A stretch of DNA of 11,693 bases from Methanobacteriota archaeon (lineage in GTDB: Archaea; Thermoplasmatota; Thermoplasmata; RBG-16-68-12). A program made the translations under genes and the position numbers. How positions within the stretch are numbered: position 1 is the first letter of the stretch; the number at the start of each line of letters is the position of its first letter. The notes under the pieces were generated by a model that saw only the letters and a program-made list of their open reading frames with translations, ran no database searches and was not told the DNA's origin. Of this stretch, positions 1-6,728 are shown piece by piece. Where the stretch lies: assembly GCA_005878665.1 (NCBI GenBank), contig VBLR01000104.1, positions 1 through 11,693 on the forward strand, given 5' to 3'.

Positions 1-334
1 GGATGTACCGGCGACGCTGGTCCTCGTTTCCGGCCAGCCAAATGGTTCCCGTGCAGAGGGAGTTGTGCGCCGCCATGATGAGGGCGTGCGATCCGCACAC
101 GCGGGCCACCTCCTCGACGGTGATCGCCAGGGCCACCGCATCGAGGCCCGCGCCGTCGTATTCTTCGGGGATCGTCATCCCCATGAATCCGAGCCCGGCC
201 ATCCTCGCAATCGTGGCTTTCGGGAATTCCCCCGTCTTGTCGACGCGCGCGGCGACCGGGCGGATTTCCTTCTCCGCGAAGTCCCGCGCGGTCTGACGAA
301 TCATCTCGTGTTCCGGCGAGAGGTCGAAATCCAT
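1..334 (-). CDS. Acyl-CoA dehydrogenase, N-terminal part (cut by left edge)
   Basis: The minus strand reads an open frame from ATG at 334 to the window edge, about 111 codons with no stop. It begins MDFDLSPEHEMIRQTARDFA, followed by EKEIRPVAARVD, GLGFMGMTIPEEYDGAGLD and an ITVEEVARVCGSHALI segment. This is the typical all-helical N-terminal domain of flavin-dependent acyl-CoA dehydrogenases, which oxidise acyl-CoA to trans-2-enoyl-CoA in beta-oxidation or branched-chain amino acid breakdown. The catalytic base and the FAD-binding beta and C-terminal domains lie outside the window, so substrate class cannot be judged. A GAGG ribosome binding site (341-344) sits 6 nt before the ATG and supports this start. 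The gene lies 35 bp downstream of the exonuclease-like gene on the same strand, so the two may be cotranscribed. Confidence 0.88.
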   Translation of the reverse strand, partial: MDFDLSPEHEMIRQTARDFAEKEIRPVAARVDKTGEFPKATIARMAGLGFMGMTIPEEYDGAGLDAVALAITVEEVARVCGSHALIMAAHNSLCTGTIWLAGNEDQRRRYI

Positions 335-369
335 GTCAAGCCTCGGGGGCGAAAAGCGCGGCTGGCCTC

Positions 370-945
370 TTAGGGCTTCCCTTCGCCTTTCCCGGATGGC
401 CGTCGGCGGCGGTCTCCCAGGTCGCCGATGACCTCGCGGCTCTCCTTCAACAGGTCCATCGCGGCGTCCCGCTCCCGCGTCACATAATCGATGACCTCCG
501 GGAACAGGCCCTCGCGGTACATCTTCGGAACGCGGGCTCCGCTCTCCTTGTCCGCGAAGGTATGAAGGCTCGAGCCGGAGAACGTCCCCCGGTTCAGCAT
601 CACGAGGACGGGCCCGAGGTCCAGGTACGGTTTCGTGAACCAGTAGTACTTCAGCTTCGCCATGTCCCAGTCGATGAGTTTCCACTTCGTCGCCCGCTCG
701 ATGAGGAACGTCAGGTCGAACCGGAGGCGATTCCCGACGGGGACGAAGTCCCACGTCGGCTCGAGGACTCCCTTCTCGAGGACCGTCTGGATCACCTGTT
801 TCTCTCCCCACTCCCACTCGGCGATCACCTGGAACAAACCGGTTGGCGTCAGGTCGTCGGCGAGGGCCTGATACTGGACCGTCACGATCCGGTCCTGCTG
901 CGGATCGTCTCCCGTCGTCTCGACATCGAAGTAGTACAGGGGCAA
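370..945 (-). CDS. DEDD-superfamily 3'-5' exonuclease-like protein (RNase H-like fold)
   Basis: This encodes a 191-aa protein from a TTG start. The first residues form a beta strand carrying YYFDVETTG (D7, E9), the Exo I motif of DnaQ/PolB-type DEDD nucleases. Exo II is visible as GNRLRFDLTFLIERA, with N72 and D77. A C-terminal YVTRERDAAMDLL helix supplies the probable last acidic residue, D160. The length fits a single nuclease domain with no polymerase attached, so it may be a stand-alone repair or RNA-processing nuclease of the RNase_H_2-like group. The basic tail after about residue 178 (DRRRRPSGKGEGK) could help bind nucleic acid. TTG at 945 is chosen because no other start codon lies nearby in frame and because the core begins four residues later. 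The open frame continues upstream, but through the promoter region and antisense to the thiolase gene. The exact substrate is unknown. Confidence 0.75.
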   Translation of the reverse strand: MPLYYFDVETTGDDPQQDRIVTVQYQALADDLTPTGLFQVIAEWEWGEKQVIQTVLEKGVLEPTWDFVPVGNRLRFDLTFLIERATKWKLIDWDMAKLKYYWFTKPYLDLGPVLVMLNRGTFSGSSLHTFADKESGARVPKMYREGLFPEVIDYVTRERDAAMDLLKESREVIGDLGDRRRRPSGKGEGKP

Positions 946-984
946 TCGGAACCCGTTTCCAAACGCAACGAACGACGCGGCGGA

Positions 985-992
985 CCTTAAGG
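985..992 (-). promoter_or_regulatory. Possible TATA-like element for the exonuclease gene
   Basis: CCTTAAGG lies about 40 bp upstream of the TTG at 945. An archaeal start site about 26 bp downstream would fall near 962, giving a leader of roughly 17 nt. It is the only A/T-rich patch in the divergent intergenic region that fits this gene. The opposite thiolase operon may use the weaker CTTTTGA patch near 1010-1016. Assignment is by spacing only. Confidence 0.35.
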
Positions 993-1065
993 CCTTCCGC
1001 CTGCGACAGTCTTTTGAGCGGTCCCGGTCTTCCCGCGTCGGGGCGTAGCCGCCGGAAGGGAGGAC

Positions 1066-2217
1066 ATGCGAGTCGGCATCATCGGAATCGGGATGACCGC
1101 GTTCCGGCCCTCGACGCCGGAATACAATTGGAAGGAACTGATGTTCGAAGCCGCGTCGCGCGCCTATGCGGACGCGGAGATCAACCCGCGCGAGGACGTG
1201 GACTCGTTCATCACCTGCGCCGAAGATTACTACGAAGGCTTCGGGATCTTCGACGAGTTCGTCCCGGACCAGCTCGGGGCCGCACTCCGGCCGACGTGCA
1301 CCGTCAGCGGGGACGGATTGCAGGGCCTCGCGAACGCTTGGATGCAGATTCAGACCGGGCTCATCGACGTCGCGGTCGTCGAGGCGCATAGCAAGGCATC
1401 GGACATCGTGACTCTCGACGGCGTCATCGAACATGCGCTCGATCCGATTTGGAACAAGCCGCTCGGGGCGCATCCATTCGTCGTCGCGGGCCTCGAGGCG
1501 GACGCATATCTTCGGGCGACGCGAACCTCGCCGAAGGCCCTCGCGGCGGTGGTCGCGAAGAACCGTGGGAACGGCCTGAGGAATCCATTGGCGGCGTACG
1601 GCGCCGCGGTGGACGTCGACCAGGCGATTCGGTCTGAGGAGCGATTTGCGCCCCTGCGCGCACTCGACATTTCGAATCCCGCGGACGGTTGCGTTGTCCT
1701 CGTCCTTGCGGCGGAACGCGCGGCGAAGAAGCTGCACGCGAACCCCGTCTGGATCCGCGGCATCGGGTGGGCCAGTGACTCTCCGAGCCTGGAGACGCGA
1801 GACTGGGCCGGGGCGACGTACGCCCGCCTCGCTGCCGACATGGCGTATCGCTTGGCGAAGGTCCGACGACCCGTCACGGAGATCGACGTCGCGGAGGTCG
1901 ACGACCGCTTCTCGTACAAGGAGCTGCAGCATCTCGAATCCATCGGGCTCGCAAAAAGAGGCGAGGCGGGGACGAAGGTCGTCCACGGCGAGTACGCGGC
2001 GGACGGCCGCTTGCCCGTGAATGTCTCGGGCGGGTCGCTCGGATGCGGGAACGTATTCGAGGCGACCGGACTCCACCGGGCCGCCGAGGTCGCCCTCCAG
2101 CTCCGCGGTGACGCCGGGGTGCGGCAGCTCGACGGCGTCCGGGTCGGCGTCGCGCAGTCATGGCGTTTCATCCCGAGTGCGACCGGCGCCGTGGCCGTCC
2201 TGGGGGTGGGCGCGTGA
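1066..2217 (+). CDS. Thiolase-fold protein 1 (SCP2-thiolase-like, altered active site)
   Basis: This 383-aa protein has the thiolase fold: an N-terminal MRVGIIGIGMTAF strand, a GLIDVAVVEAHSKASDI segment, a KNRGNGLRNP region, and a C-terminal half with SGG...EATG and a final GAVAVLG strand. The family normally joins or cleaves acyl-CoAs using a Cys in CxSG, a His in GHP and a His/Glu/Asn in a central loop. Here the first loop reads TCTVSGDG (residues 77-84), which puts Thr79 at the usual Cys position with Cys78 beside it. The HDCF-like loop reads EVDDRF (277-282). The GHP motif reads GNV, with N329 for His. The start is clear: ATG preceded by GGAAGGGAGG. It is the first gene of a four-gene coupled cassette with a paralog and two DUF35 proteins, a setting like that of archaeal thiolase/HMG-CoA synthase complexes. 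The fold is certain, the reaction is not. Confidence 0.85.
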   Translation: MRVGIIGIGMTAFRPSTPEYNWKELMFEAASRAYADAEINPREDVDSFITCAEDYYEGFGIFDEFVPDQLGAALRPTCTVSGDGLQGLANAWMQIQTGLIDVAVVEAHSKASDIVTLDGVIEHALDPIWNKPLGAHPFVVAGLEADAYLRATRTSPKALAAVVAKNRGNGLRNPLAAYGAAVDVDQAIRSEERFAPLRALDISNPADGCVVLVLAAERAAKKLHANPVWIRGIGWASDSPSLETRDWAGATYARLAADMAYRLAKVRRPVTEIDVAEVDDRFSYKELQHLESIGLAKRGEAGTKVVHGEYAADGRLPVNVSGGSLGCGNVFEATGLHRAAEVALQLRGDAGVRQLDGVRVGVAQSWRFIPSATGAVAVLGVGA

Positions 2218-3377
2218 CCAAGGTTGGCGTCATCGGGGCCGGCATGACCCTGTTCCGCCGCCGGCTCCAGGAGACCGGGAAGGAACTGTGCTTCGAGGCC
2301 ACGAAGATGGCGCTCGATTCGGCAGGGATCACCCGCGGCGATGTGGATATGGTCGTCTGCGGGACCGCACCGGACGCGTTCGACGGTGTCGCGATGAAAG
2401 GCGAGTATCTGCTCGACGGATCCGGCGGCTTTCGGAAGCCGTACACCCGCGTCTTCACCGGCGGAGGCACCGGCGTCTTCAGCACGATTGCCGGCTGGTG
2501 GCACGTCGCATCCGGCTTGGCGGATGTCGCGCTCGTCGTCAACGAGGAAAAGATGTCGTCGTGCCAGCCGCATCCGCAGAGCGTCTTCGCGAACATCTGG
2601 GATCCAATCCTCGACCGCCCCCTGAAGCCAAACCTCGTCTGGATCTTCGCGATGGAGATGAACCGGTACATGTCCGTATACGGCGTCAAGAAAGAGGACA
2701 TCGCCCGGGTCGCGGTCAAGAACAAGCGGAACGCAGTCGGCCACCCGTGCGCCCAGCTCGCGGACCCGAACATAACCGTGGACGATGTCCTGAACAGCGA
2801 AGTCATGGCGTGGCCCGTCCAGCGACTCGACATCAGTCCCCCGAGCGACGGCGCCTCCGCGGTCGTCCTCGCGTCGGAGGATTTCATCCGGAAGCGGCGG
2901 ATCAAAGACCGCGCGTGGGTGTCCGGCGTCGGCTGGTGCATCGATTCGACGATGTGGACAGACCGGGACCTGGTCTTCCCGGAGTACGTCGCCCGCGCGG
3001 CGAAGCATGCGTACAAGATGGCGAAGATCGACGATCCGCGCCGTCAGATCGACTTCGCCGAGCCGTACGACCCGTTCGACTACAAGGAGCTCCATCACCT
3101 CGAAGGCCTGCTCCTCGCGGACAAAGGCGAGGCGCCGGTCCTGACGCGGGAAGGCGTCACGGAACGCGACGGGAAGATGCCCGTCTGTCCCTCCGGCGGC
3201 CTCCTGGGGGTCGGCAATCCGATCGCCGCGACGATGGGCATGAAGATCGGCGAACTGTTCTGGCAGCTCACCGGCCAAGCGGGCAAGCGACAGATCCCGC
3301 ATGAGGTGCACACCGGGGTTTCCCAAGCCTGGGGGGACCTGATGCAATACGGCTCCGTGGTGGTGATGAGCGCATGA
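2214..3377 (+). CDS. Thiolase-fold protein 2 (paralog of upstream gene, altered active site)
   Basis: This encodes a 387-aa protein from GTG at 2214, which overlaps the upstream TGA in a GTGA junction. A GGGGGTGGG purine stretch lies just upstream. This start makes the protein begin MTKVGVIGAGMTLF, matching its paralog; the longer ATG version (2160) adds 18 residues with no family counterpart. The two proteins align throughout: GLADVALVVNEEKM, DIARVAVKNKRNA, IDFAEPYDPFDYKELHHLE and SGGLLGVGNP. The nucleophile loop is FTGGGTGVF (81-89), with Thr82 where Cys is expected and no Cys nearby. The GHP motif is GNP (N335) and the central loop is EPYDPF (283-288), so no canonical catalytic residue is visible. 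It may be a CoA-ester-binding or structural partner, or an enzyme with different chemistry. It overlaps the next gene by ATGA. Confidence 0.85.
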   Translation: MTKVGVIGAGMTLFRRRLQETGKELCFEATKMALDSAGITRGDVDMVVCGTAPDAFDGVAMKGEYLLDGSGGFRKPYTRVFTGGGTGVFSTIAGWWHVASGLADVALVVNEEKMSSCQPHPQSVFANIWDPILDRPLKPNLVWIFAMEMNRYMSVYGVKKEDIARVAVKNKRNAVGHPCAQLADPNITVDDVLNSEVMAWPVQRLDISPPSDGASAVVLASEDFIRKRRIKDRAWVSGVGWCIDSTMWTDRDLVFPEYVARAAKHAYKMAKIDDPRRQIDFAEPYDPFDYKELHHLEGLLLADKGEAPVLTREGVTERDGKMPVCPSGGLLGVGNPIAATMGMKIGELFWQLTGQAGKRQIPHEVHTGVSQAWGDLMQYGSVVVMSA

Positions 3378-3895
3378 CCGCGCGAATCTCACGCTGGCCC
3401 GGGATCGAGCTCCGCGCTGCCGACCTATATGATGGAAAGGTCACCCAGACTCGATTTCATCCGGATGCGAAGTACGCCTGGTCCGCGGGCGAAGCGATGT
3501 CGCGGTTCCTCCAAGAGCTCCAGAACGGTCGCTTCATCGCCCGAACGTGCCACAAGTGCGAGCGAATCCTGTTTCCTCCGCGCATGTTCTGCGAAGAGTG
3601 CTTCCGGCCGACGGACGAGTGGACCTACATTCACGATACGGGGACGATCGAAACATTTTCCGTTTCGTATCTCGACACCGATGCGAAGCGGATTGCGGAG
3701 CCGATCCTCGTCGGGGTCGTGAGCCTCGATGGCGCGTCGCCGAGGATGGGGATGATGCACTACTTCGGCGAGATGACGAAGGACGACATCCGAATCGGGA
3801 TGCGGGTCAAGGCGGAGTGGAAGCCGGCCGCGGAGCGCCGCGGGAGCGTCCTCGACGTCCGCTACTTCCGGCCCCTGCGGGAGGGAGAGCGTTGA
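3374..3895 (+). CDS. DUF35 protein 1: rubredoxin-like zinc ribbon plus OB fold
   Basis: This 173-aa protein has a zinc ribbon at C59-x2-C62 and C73-x2-C76 (CHKCERILFPPRMFCEECF), followed by an OB-fold beta barrel (about 85-170) containing GTIETFSVSYLDTD and IRIGMRVKAEWKP. This is the DUF35/ChsH2-like family, which partners thiolase-fold enzymes. In the characterised archaeal acetoacetyl-CoA thiolase/HMG-CoA synthase complex a DUF35 protein bridges the two enzymes and holds CoA. The N-terminal ~58 residues, with a helix around AMSRFLQELQNGRFIA, are the usual partner-docking region. The ATG overlaps the previous stop in ATGA and the stop overlaps the next start in TTGA, so it is translated with both neighbours. 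I infer that it forms a complex with one or both thiolase-like proteins; it has no enzymatic motif of its own. Confidence 0.85.
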   Translation: MTARISRWPGIELRAADLYDGKVTQTRFHPDAKYAWSAGEAMSRFLQELQNGRFIARTCHKCERILFPPRMFCEECFRPTDEWTYIHDTGTIETFSVSYLDTDAKRIAEPILVGVVSLDGASPRMGMMHYFGEMTKDDIRIGMRVKAEWKPAAERRGSVLDVRYFRPLREGER

Positions 3896-4374
3896 CGTTC
3901 CTCGATCGGACGACCGACGCGAGGAAGTTCCGCCATTGGGAGGGGAACGTCGAGGCGGACTACATTTACACCTCGGGCGTCGCCGGGGAACGGTTCTTCG
4001 TCGCGTTGCGCGACGACGGTCGGATGCTGGCCTCCCGGTGCCCCGCTTGCAAGCTCGACTATCTCCCGCCGCGCATGTTCTGCGAGGATTGCTTCGCGGA
4101 GCTCACGGAATACGTGGACGTGCCGCAGGCGGGGCGGGTTGCCGCCGTCACCCTGGCCCACGTTGACCGGACCGGCACAAAGCTGTCGAATCCGCAGGTC
4201 TGGGCGTTCGTGACGTTCGAAGGAATTCGCGGCGGCTTGGTTCACCGCCTCCTGGTGACGCCGAAGCAGGCTCGGGCGGGAATGGCCGTGCGCGCGAAGC
4301 TCAAGCCCCGCGATGCGCGGACGGGGACGATCGCCGACATCGAGGGATTCGAGCCGGTCCGTTCCCGATTCTGA
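3892..4374 (+). CDS. DUF35 protein 2: rubredoxin-like zinc ribbon plus OB fold
   Basis: This encodes a 160-aa paralog of the preceding gene. The start is TTG at 3892, overlapping the upstream TGA (TTGA) and preceded by a strong GGGAGGGAG ribosome binding site. Starts further upstream in the same frame lie inside the previous gene and add unrelated sequence. The zinc ribbon is C50-x2-C53 and C64-x2-C67, with the shared LPPRMFCEDCF segment. The OB fold follows from about residue 72, with AGRVAAVTLAHVDRTG, VWAFVTFEGIRGGLVHRL and a final GTIADIEGFEPV strand. Two diverged DUF35 copies beside two diverged thiolase-like copies suggest each thiolase has its own partner, or that a four-component complex forms. 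This is the last gene of the coupled cassette; 50 bp separate it from the GTPase gene. Confidence 0.84.
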   Translation: MTFLDRTTDARKFRHWEGNVEADYIYTSGVAGERFFVALRDDGRMLASRCPACKLDYLPPRMFCEDCFAELTEYVDVPQAGRVAAVTLAHVDRTGTKLSNPQVWAFVTFEGIRGGLVHRLLVTPKQARAGMAVRAKLKPRDARTGTIADIEGFEPVRSRF

Positions 4375-4390
4375 AAATCGGGCCGACGGC

Positions 4391-4397
4391 TTGATAA
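4391..4397 (+). promoter_or_regulatory. Possible TATA-like element for the GTPase gene
   Basis: TTGATAA is centred about 31 bp before the ATG at 4425, in an otherwise G/C-rich gap. A start site about 26 bp downstream would fall near 4420, giving a nearly leaderless mRNA. This agrees with the absence of any purine-rich ribosome binding site before that ATG. Confidence 0.4.
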
Positions 4398-4424
4398 CCC
4401 CCCGGCCGGGTATCGCGGCCTGCC

Positions 4425-4991
4425 ATGCTCCGCCGGCCCTCGATGGACCCAGAGTCGAAGACCTTCAAATTCAAGATCTGCCTCGTCGGCGAGGAGGGCG
4501 TCGGCAAGACGAGCCTCATCCACCGCTTCGTGTCGGGCGCGTTCGACGAGTCGTACATCCGGACCCTGGGGGCCGTCGTGTCGAAGAAGACGGTGGCCTT
4601 GGGCACCGCGCTAGGCCGACCCGTCCAGGTCGACATGATGATCCTCGACATCATGGGGAAGCGGACCTTCCTGCAGCTCTTCAAAGAGGCGTACTTCCAC
4701 GGGGCGAAGGGCGTCCTCGCGGTGTTCGACATGACCCGCGCCCAGTCGCTCCGCGACCTGACGAAATGGATTGACGGAGTCCGAGATTCGGTCGGACCGG
4801 TCCCCGTGTACGCCCTCGGCAACAAGACGGATCTCGCGCACCGCCGCGAGGTCAACTCCGAAGACGCGTCGACCGTCCTCGCATCGTACGAGTGTCCGGT
4901 CCTCTACACCTCGGCGAAGACCGGCGAGAACGTCGAGCAGGCCTTCCAAGGACTCGCGAAAACGATCGTCGAGTCAAGCTCGTCCGAGTGA
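4425..4991 (+). CDS. Rab/Ras-like small GTPase
   Basis: This 188-aa protein carries the full small-GTPase motif set. The P-loop is GEEGVGKTS (22-30), a switch I Thr lies in YIRTLGA, and the switch II DxxG is LDIMGKRTF (D75, G78). The base-specificity motif is NKTD (133-136), and TSAKT (162-166) is the last guanine motif. Spacing and length match Ras/Rab proteins. The residue after DxxG, Gln in Ras and Rab (Q61), is Lys79, which suggests slow intrinsic hydrolysis or a different catalytic arrangement. The C-terminus ends in SSSSE with no cysteine, so it is not lipid-anchored in the eukaryotic way. Archaeal Rab-like GTPases are known as a group, but their functions are mostly undefined. ATG 4425 is used because a TATA-like element fits it; ATG 4443 (MDPESKTFKF) is a possible alternative. 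A link to the adjacent mutase operon is not shown. Confidence 0.85.
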   Translation: MLRRPSMDPESKTFKFKICLVGEEGVGKTSLIHRFVSGAFDESYIRTLGAVVSKKTVALGTALGRPVQVDMMILDIMGKRTFLQLFKEAYFHGAKGVLAVFDMTRAQSLRDLTKWIDGVRDSVGPVPVYALGNKTDLAHRREVNSEDASTVLASYECPVLYTSAKTGENVEQAFQGLAKTIVESSSSE

Positions 4992-5004
4992 CCGGCGCAA
5001 GCAT

Positions 5005-5010
5005 CTTATA
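5005..5010 (+). promoter_or_regulatory. Possible TATA box for the methylmalonyl-CoA mutase operon
   Basis: CTTATA lies in the gap after the GTPase gene. A start site about 26 bp downstream of its centre falls near 5034, leaving a leader of about 9 nt that contains GAGG (5034-5037) before ATG 5043. It also argues against the upstream TTG at 5022, which would lie before the transcription start. Confidence 0.45.
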
Positions 5011-5042
5011 GGCACGGGCCTTTGAAACTACGCGAGGCGCTC

Positions 5043-6719
5043 ATGCGGGACGAGGACGAACGCAAGGTCCTCGAGAAGGAATGGAAGCGGTGGGAGGAGA
5101 CCACCCTGCGGGATGCGCTCGCGTCCCACCCGGAGCGGCGCAAGGAGTTCGTGACGACCTCGAGCCGACCGGTGAAGCGCCTGTACACGCCCCTCGATCT
5201 CGCCGGGAAGACGGAAAAGGACCTCGGGGCGCCGGGCGAATTTCCCTTCACCCGTGGGATCCACCCGACGATGTACCGCGGCCGTCTCTGGACGATGCGC
5301 ATGTTTGCCGGCTACGGCAGCGCCGAGGACACGAACCGGCGGTTCAAGTATCTGATCTCCCACGGGGAGACGGGCCTCAGCGTCGCCTTCGACATGCCGA
5401 CCCTGTACGGTTACGACACGGACGAGCCCGAGGCGAAAGGCGAATTCGGGACGTGCGGCGTCGCGGTCTCGTCGTTGGAGGACATGAAGATCCTGTTCCG
5501 CGGGATCGACGTCGCCGGCGTGAGCACGTCGATGACGATCAACAGTCCCGCTTCCGTGATCTGGGCGATGTATCTCGTCATGGCGGAGGACCGCGGCGTG
5601 GCCTGGACGAAACTCCGCGGCACGATCCAGAACGACATCTTGAAAGAGTACCAGGCCCAGAAAGAATGGATCTATCCGCCGGAACCGTCGATGCGGCTCG
5701 TCGTGGACACCTTCGAGTTCGGCTCGAAGCAGGTGCCCGGGTGGAACACGATCTCGATCAGCGGGTACCACATCCGCGAGGCGGGGGCGACGGCGGCCCA
5801 GGAACTCGCCTTCACCCTGGCGAACGGCATGGAATACGTCCGGTGGGGGATCGACCGCGGCCTGAAGGTGGACGACTTCGCACCCCGGCTTTCGTTCTTC
5901 TTCAACGCGCACAACGACCTATTCGAAGAGCTCGCCAAGTACCGCGCGGCTCGCCGCATCTGGGCCCGCGAGATGCGAGACACCTTCGGCGCCAAGAGCC
6001 CACGGTCGTGGCTGTTGCGGTTCCACTCCCAGACGGCCGGCGTGAGCCTCACGGCCCAGCAGCCGGAGATCAACATCGTCCGCACGACGATCCAGGCGCT
6101 CGCAGCGGTCCTCGGGGGAACCCAGTCGCTCCACACGAACGCGTACGATGAGGCGTTTCAGGTCCCGAACGAGAAGGCCGCGCGGATTGCCTTGCGGACG
6201 CAGCAGATCCTCGCCCACGAGAGCGGCGTGGCGAACACGGTCGACCCGTTCGGCGGGTCGTACTTCCTCGAGGCGCTGACGGACGAACTCGAGGCGGACG
6301 CCTACCGGTATTTCGATCGGATCCAGGATCTCGGCGGGGTCATCCCGGCGATCCGGAAGGGATTCTTCCAGCAGGAGATTGCCAACTCCGCGTATCGGTA
6401 CCAGCGCGAGGTGGAGGACAAGGAGCGAACGATCGTCGGGGTGAACGATTACGTCGTCGACGAGCAGACCGACGTCGAGCCGCTCCGGGTGACGGAAGCC
6501 GCGTTCAAGGCTCAGGTCGACCGACTCCGGAGGCTTCGCCGGACGAGGGACGCGAAGAAGCACGCCCGGGCCCTCGACCGACTCGGGAAAGCCTGCGAGG
6601 CCGACGACAACACGATGCCGTTCATCCTCGAAGCGGTGCGGGCGAAGGCGACCCTCGGCGAGATCTGCGACGTGATGCGAGAGGTCTTCGGCGTCTGGGA
6701 GGAGCCGCTCCTCTACTGA
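5043..6719 (+). CDS. mcmA1: Methylmalonyl-CoA mutase, large (catalytic) subunit
   Basis: This encodes a 558-aa TIM-barrel subunit that, with the B12-binding small subunit, interconverts (R)-methylmalonyl-CoA and succinyl-CoA by a radical mechanism. Diagnostic segments are TMYRGRLWTMRMFAGYGSAE, AFDMPTLYGYD, GTIQNDILKEY, SGYHIREAGA, FFNAHNDLFEELAKYRAARR, QSLHTNAYDEA and DPFGGSYFLE. Substrate choice supports methylmalonyl-CoA over isobutyryl-CoA: Y78 and R218 (SMRLV) correspond to Tyr89 and Arg207 of the Propionibacterium enzyme, which are Phe and Gln in isobutyryl-CoA mutase. H243 matches the conserved His244. The length is typical of stand-alone archaeal large subunits. ATG 5043 is preferred over TTG 5022 because a TATA-like element puts transcription start between them and GAGG precedes the ATG. 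The subunit ends naturally at FGVWEEPLLY. The small-subunit frame opens immediately after the TGA. Confidence 0.95.
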   Translation: MRDEDERKVLEKEWKRWEETTLRDALASHPERRKEFVTTSSRPVKRLYTPLDLAGKTEKDLGAPGEFPFTRGIHPTMYRGRLWTMRMFAGYGSAEDTNRRFKYLISHGETGLSVAFDMPTLYGYDTDEPEAKGEFGTCGVAVSSLEDMKILFRGIDVAGVSTSMTINSPASVIWAMYLVMAEDRGVAWTKLRGTIQNDILKEYQAQKEWIYPPEPSMRLVVDTFEFGSKQVPGWNTISISGYHIREAGATAAQELAFTLANGMEYVRWGIDRGLKVDDFAPRLSFFFNAHNDLFEELAKYRAARRIWAREMRDTFGAKSPRSWLLRFHSQTAGVSLTAQQPEINIVRTTIQALAAVLGGTQSLHTNAYDEAFQVPNEKAARIALRTQQILAHESGVANTVDPFGGSYFLEALTDELEADAYRYFDRIQDLGGVIPAIRKGFFQQEIANSAYRYQREVEDKERTIVGVNDYVVDEQTDVEPLRVTEAAFKAQVDRLRRLRRTRDAKKHARALDRLGKACEADDNTMPFILEAVRAKATLGEICDVMREVFGVWEEPLLY

Positions 6720-6727
6720 GGTGGTCC
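6718..6727 (+). promoter_or_regulatory. Very strong ribosome binding site before the B12-binding subunit
   Basis: GAGGTGGTCC matches GAGGTGATCC, the complement of the archaeal 16S rRNA 3' end, with one mismatch. It begins inside the TGA of the large subunit. Its strength shows that initiation must occur within a few bases downstream, although no ordinary start codon is in frame there. Confidence 0.65.
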
Positions 6728-6728
6728 G

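Noticed and set aside
946..2076. Long open frame on the minus strand continuing upstream of the exonuclease gene
   Set aside because: It lies antisense to the thiolase gene and has arginine- and aspartate-rich composition typical of high-GC shadow frames. Only the part after TTG 945 resembles a known domain.
2021..3304. 427-codon plus-strand frame overlapping thiolase 2
   Set aside because: It is very rich in Arg, Pro and Gly, has no motif, and runs in the wrong frame relative to an unmistakable thiolase-fold protein.
1350..3392. 680-codon open frame on the minus strand across both thiolase genes
   Set aside because: It has no recognisable domain and mirrors the codon bias of the plus-strand genes, which have clear family matches.
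5022..5042. TTG at 5022 as the start of the mutase large subunit
   Set aside because: The TATA-like CTTATA at 5005-5010 would place transcription start near 5034, after this codon, and GAGG precedes the ATG at 5043.
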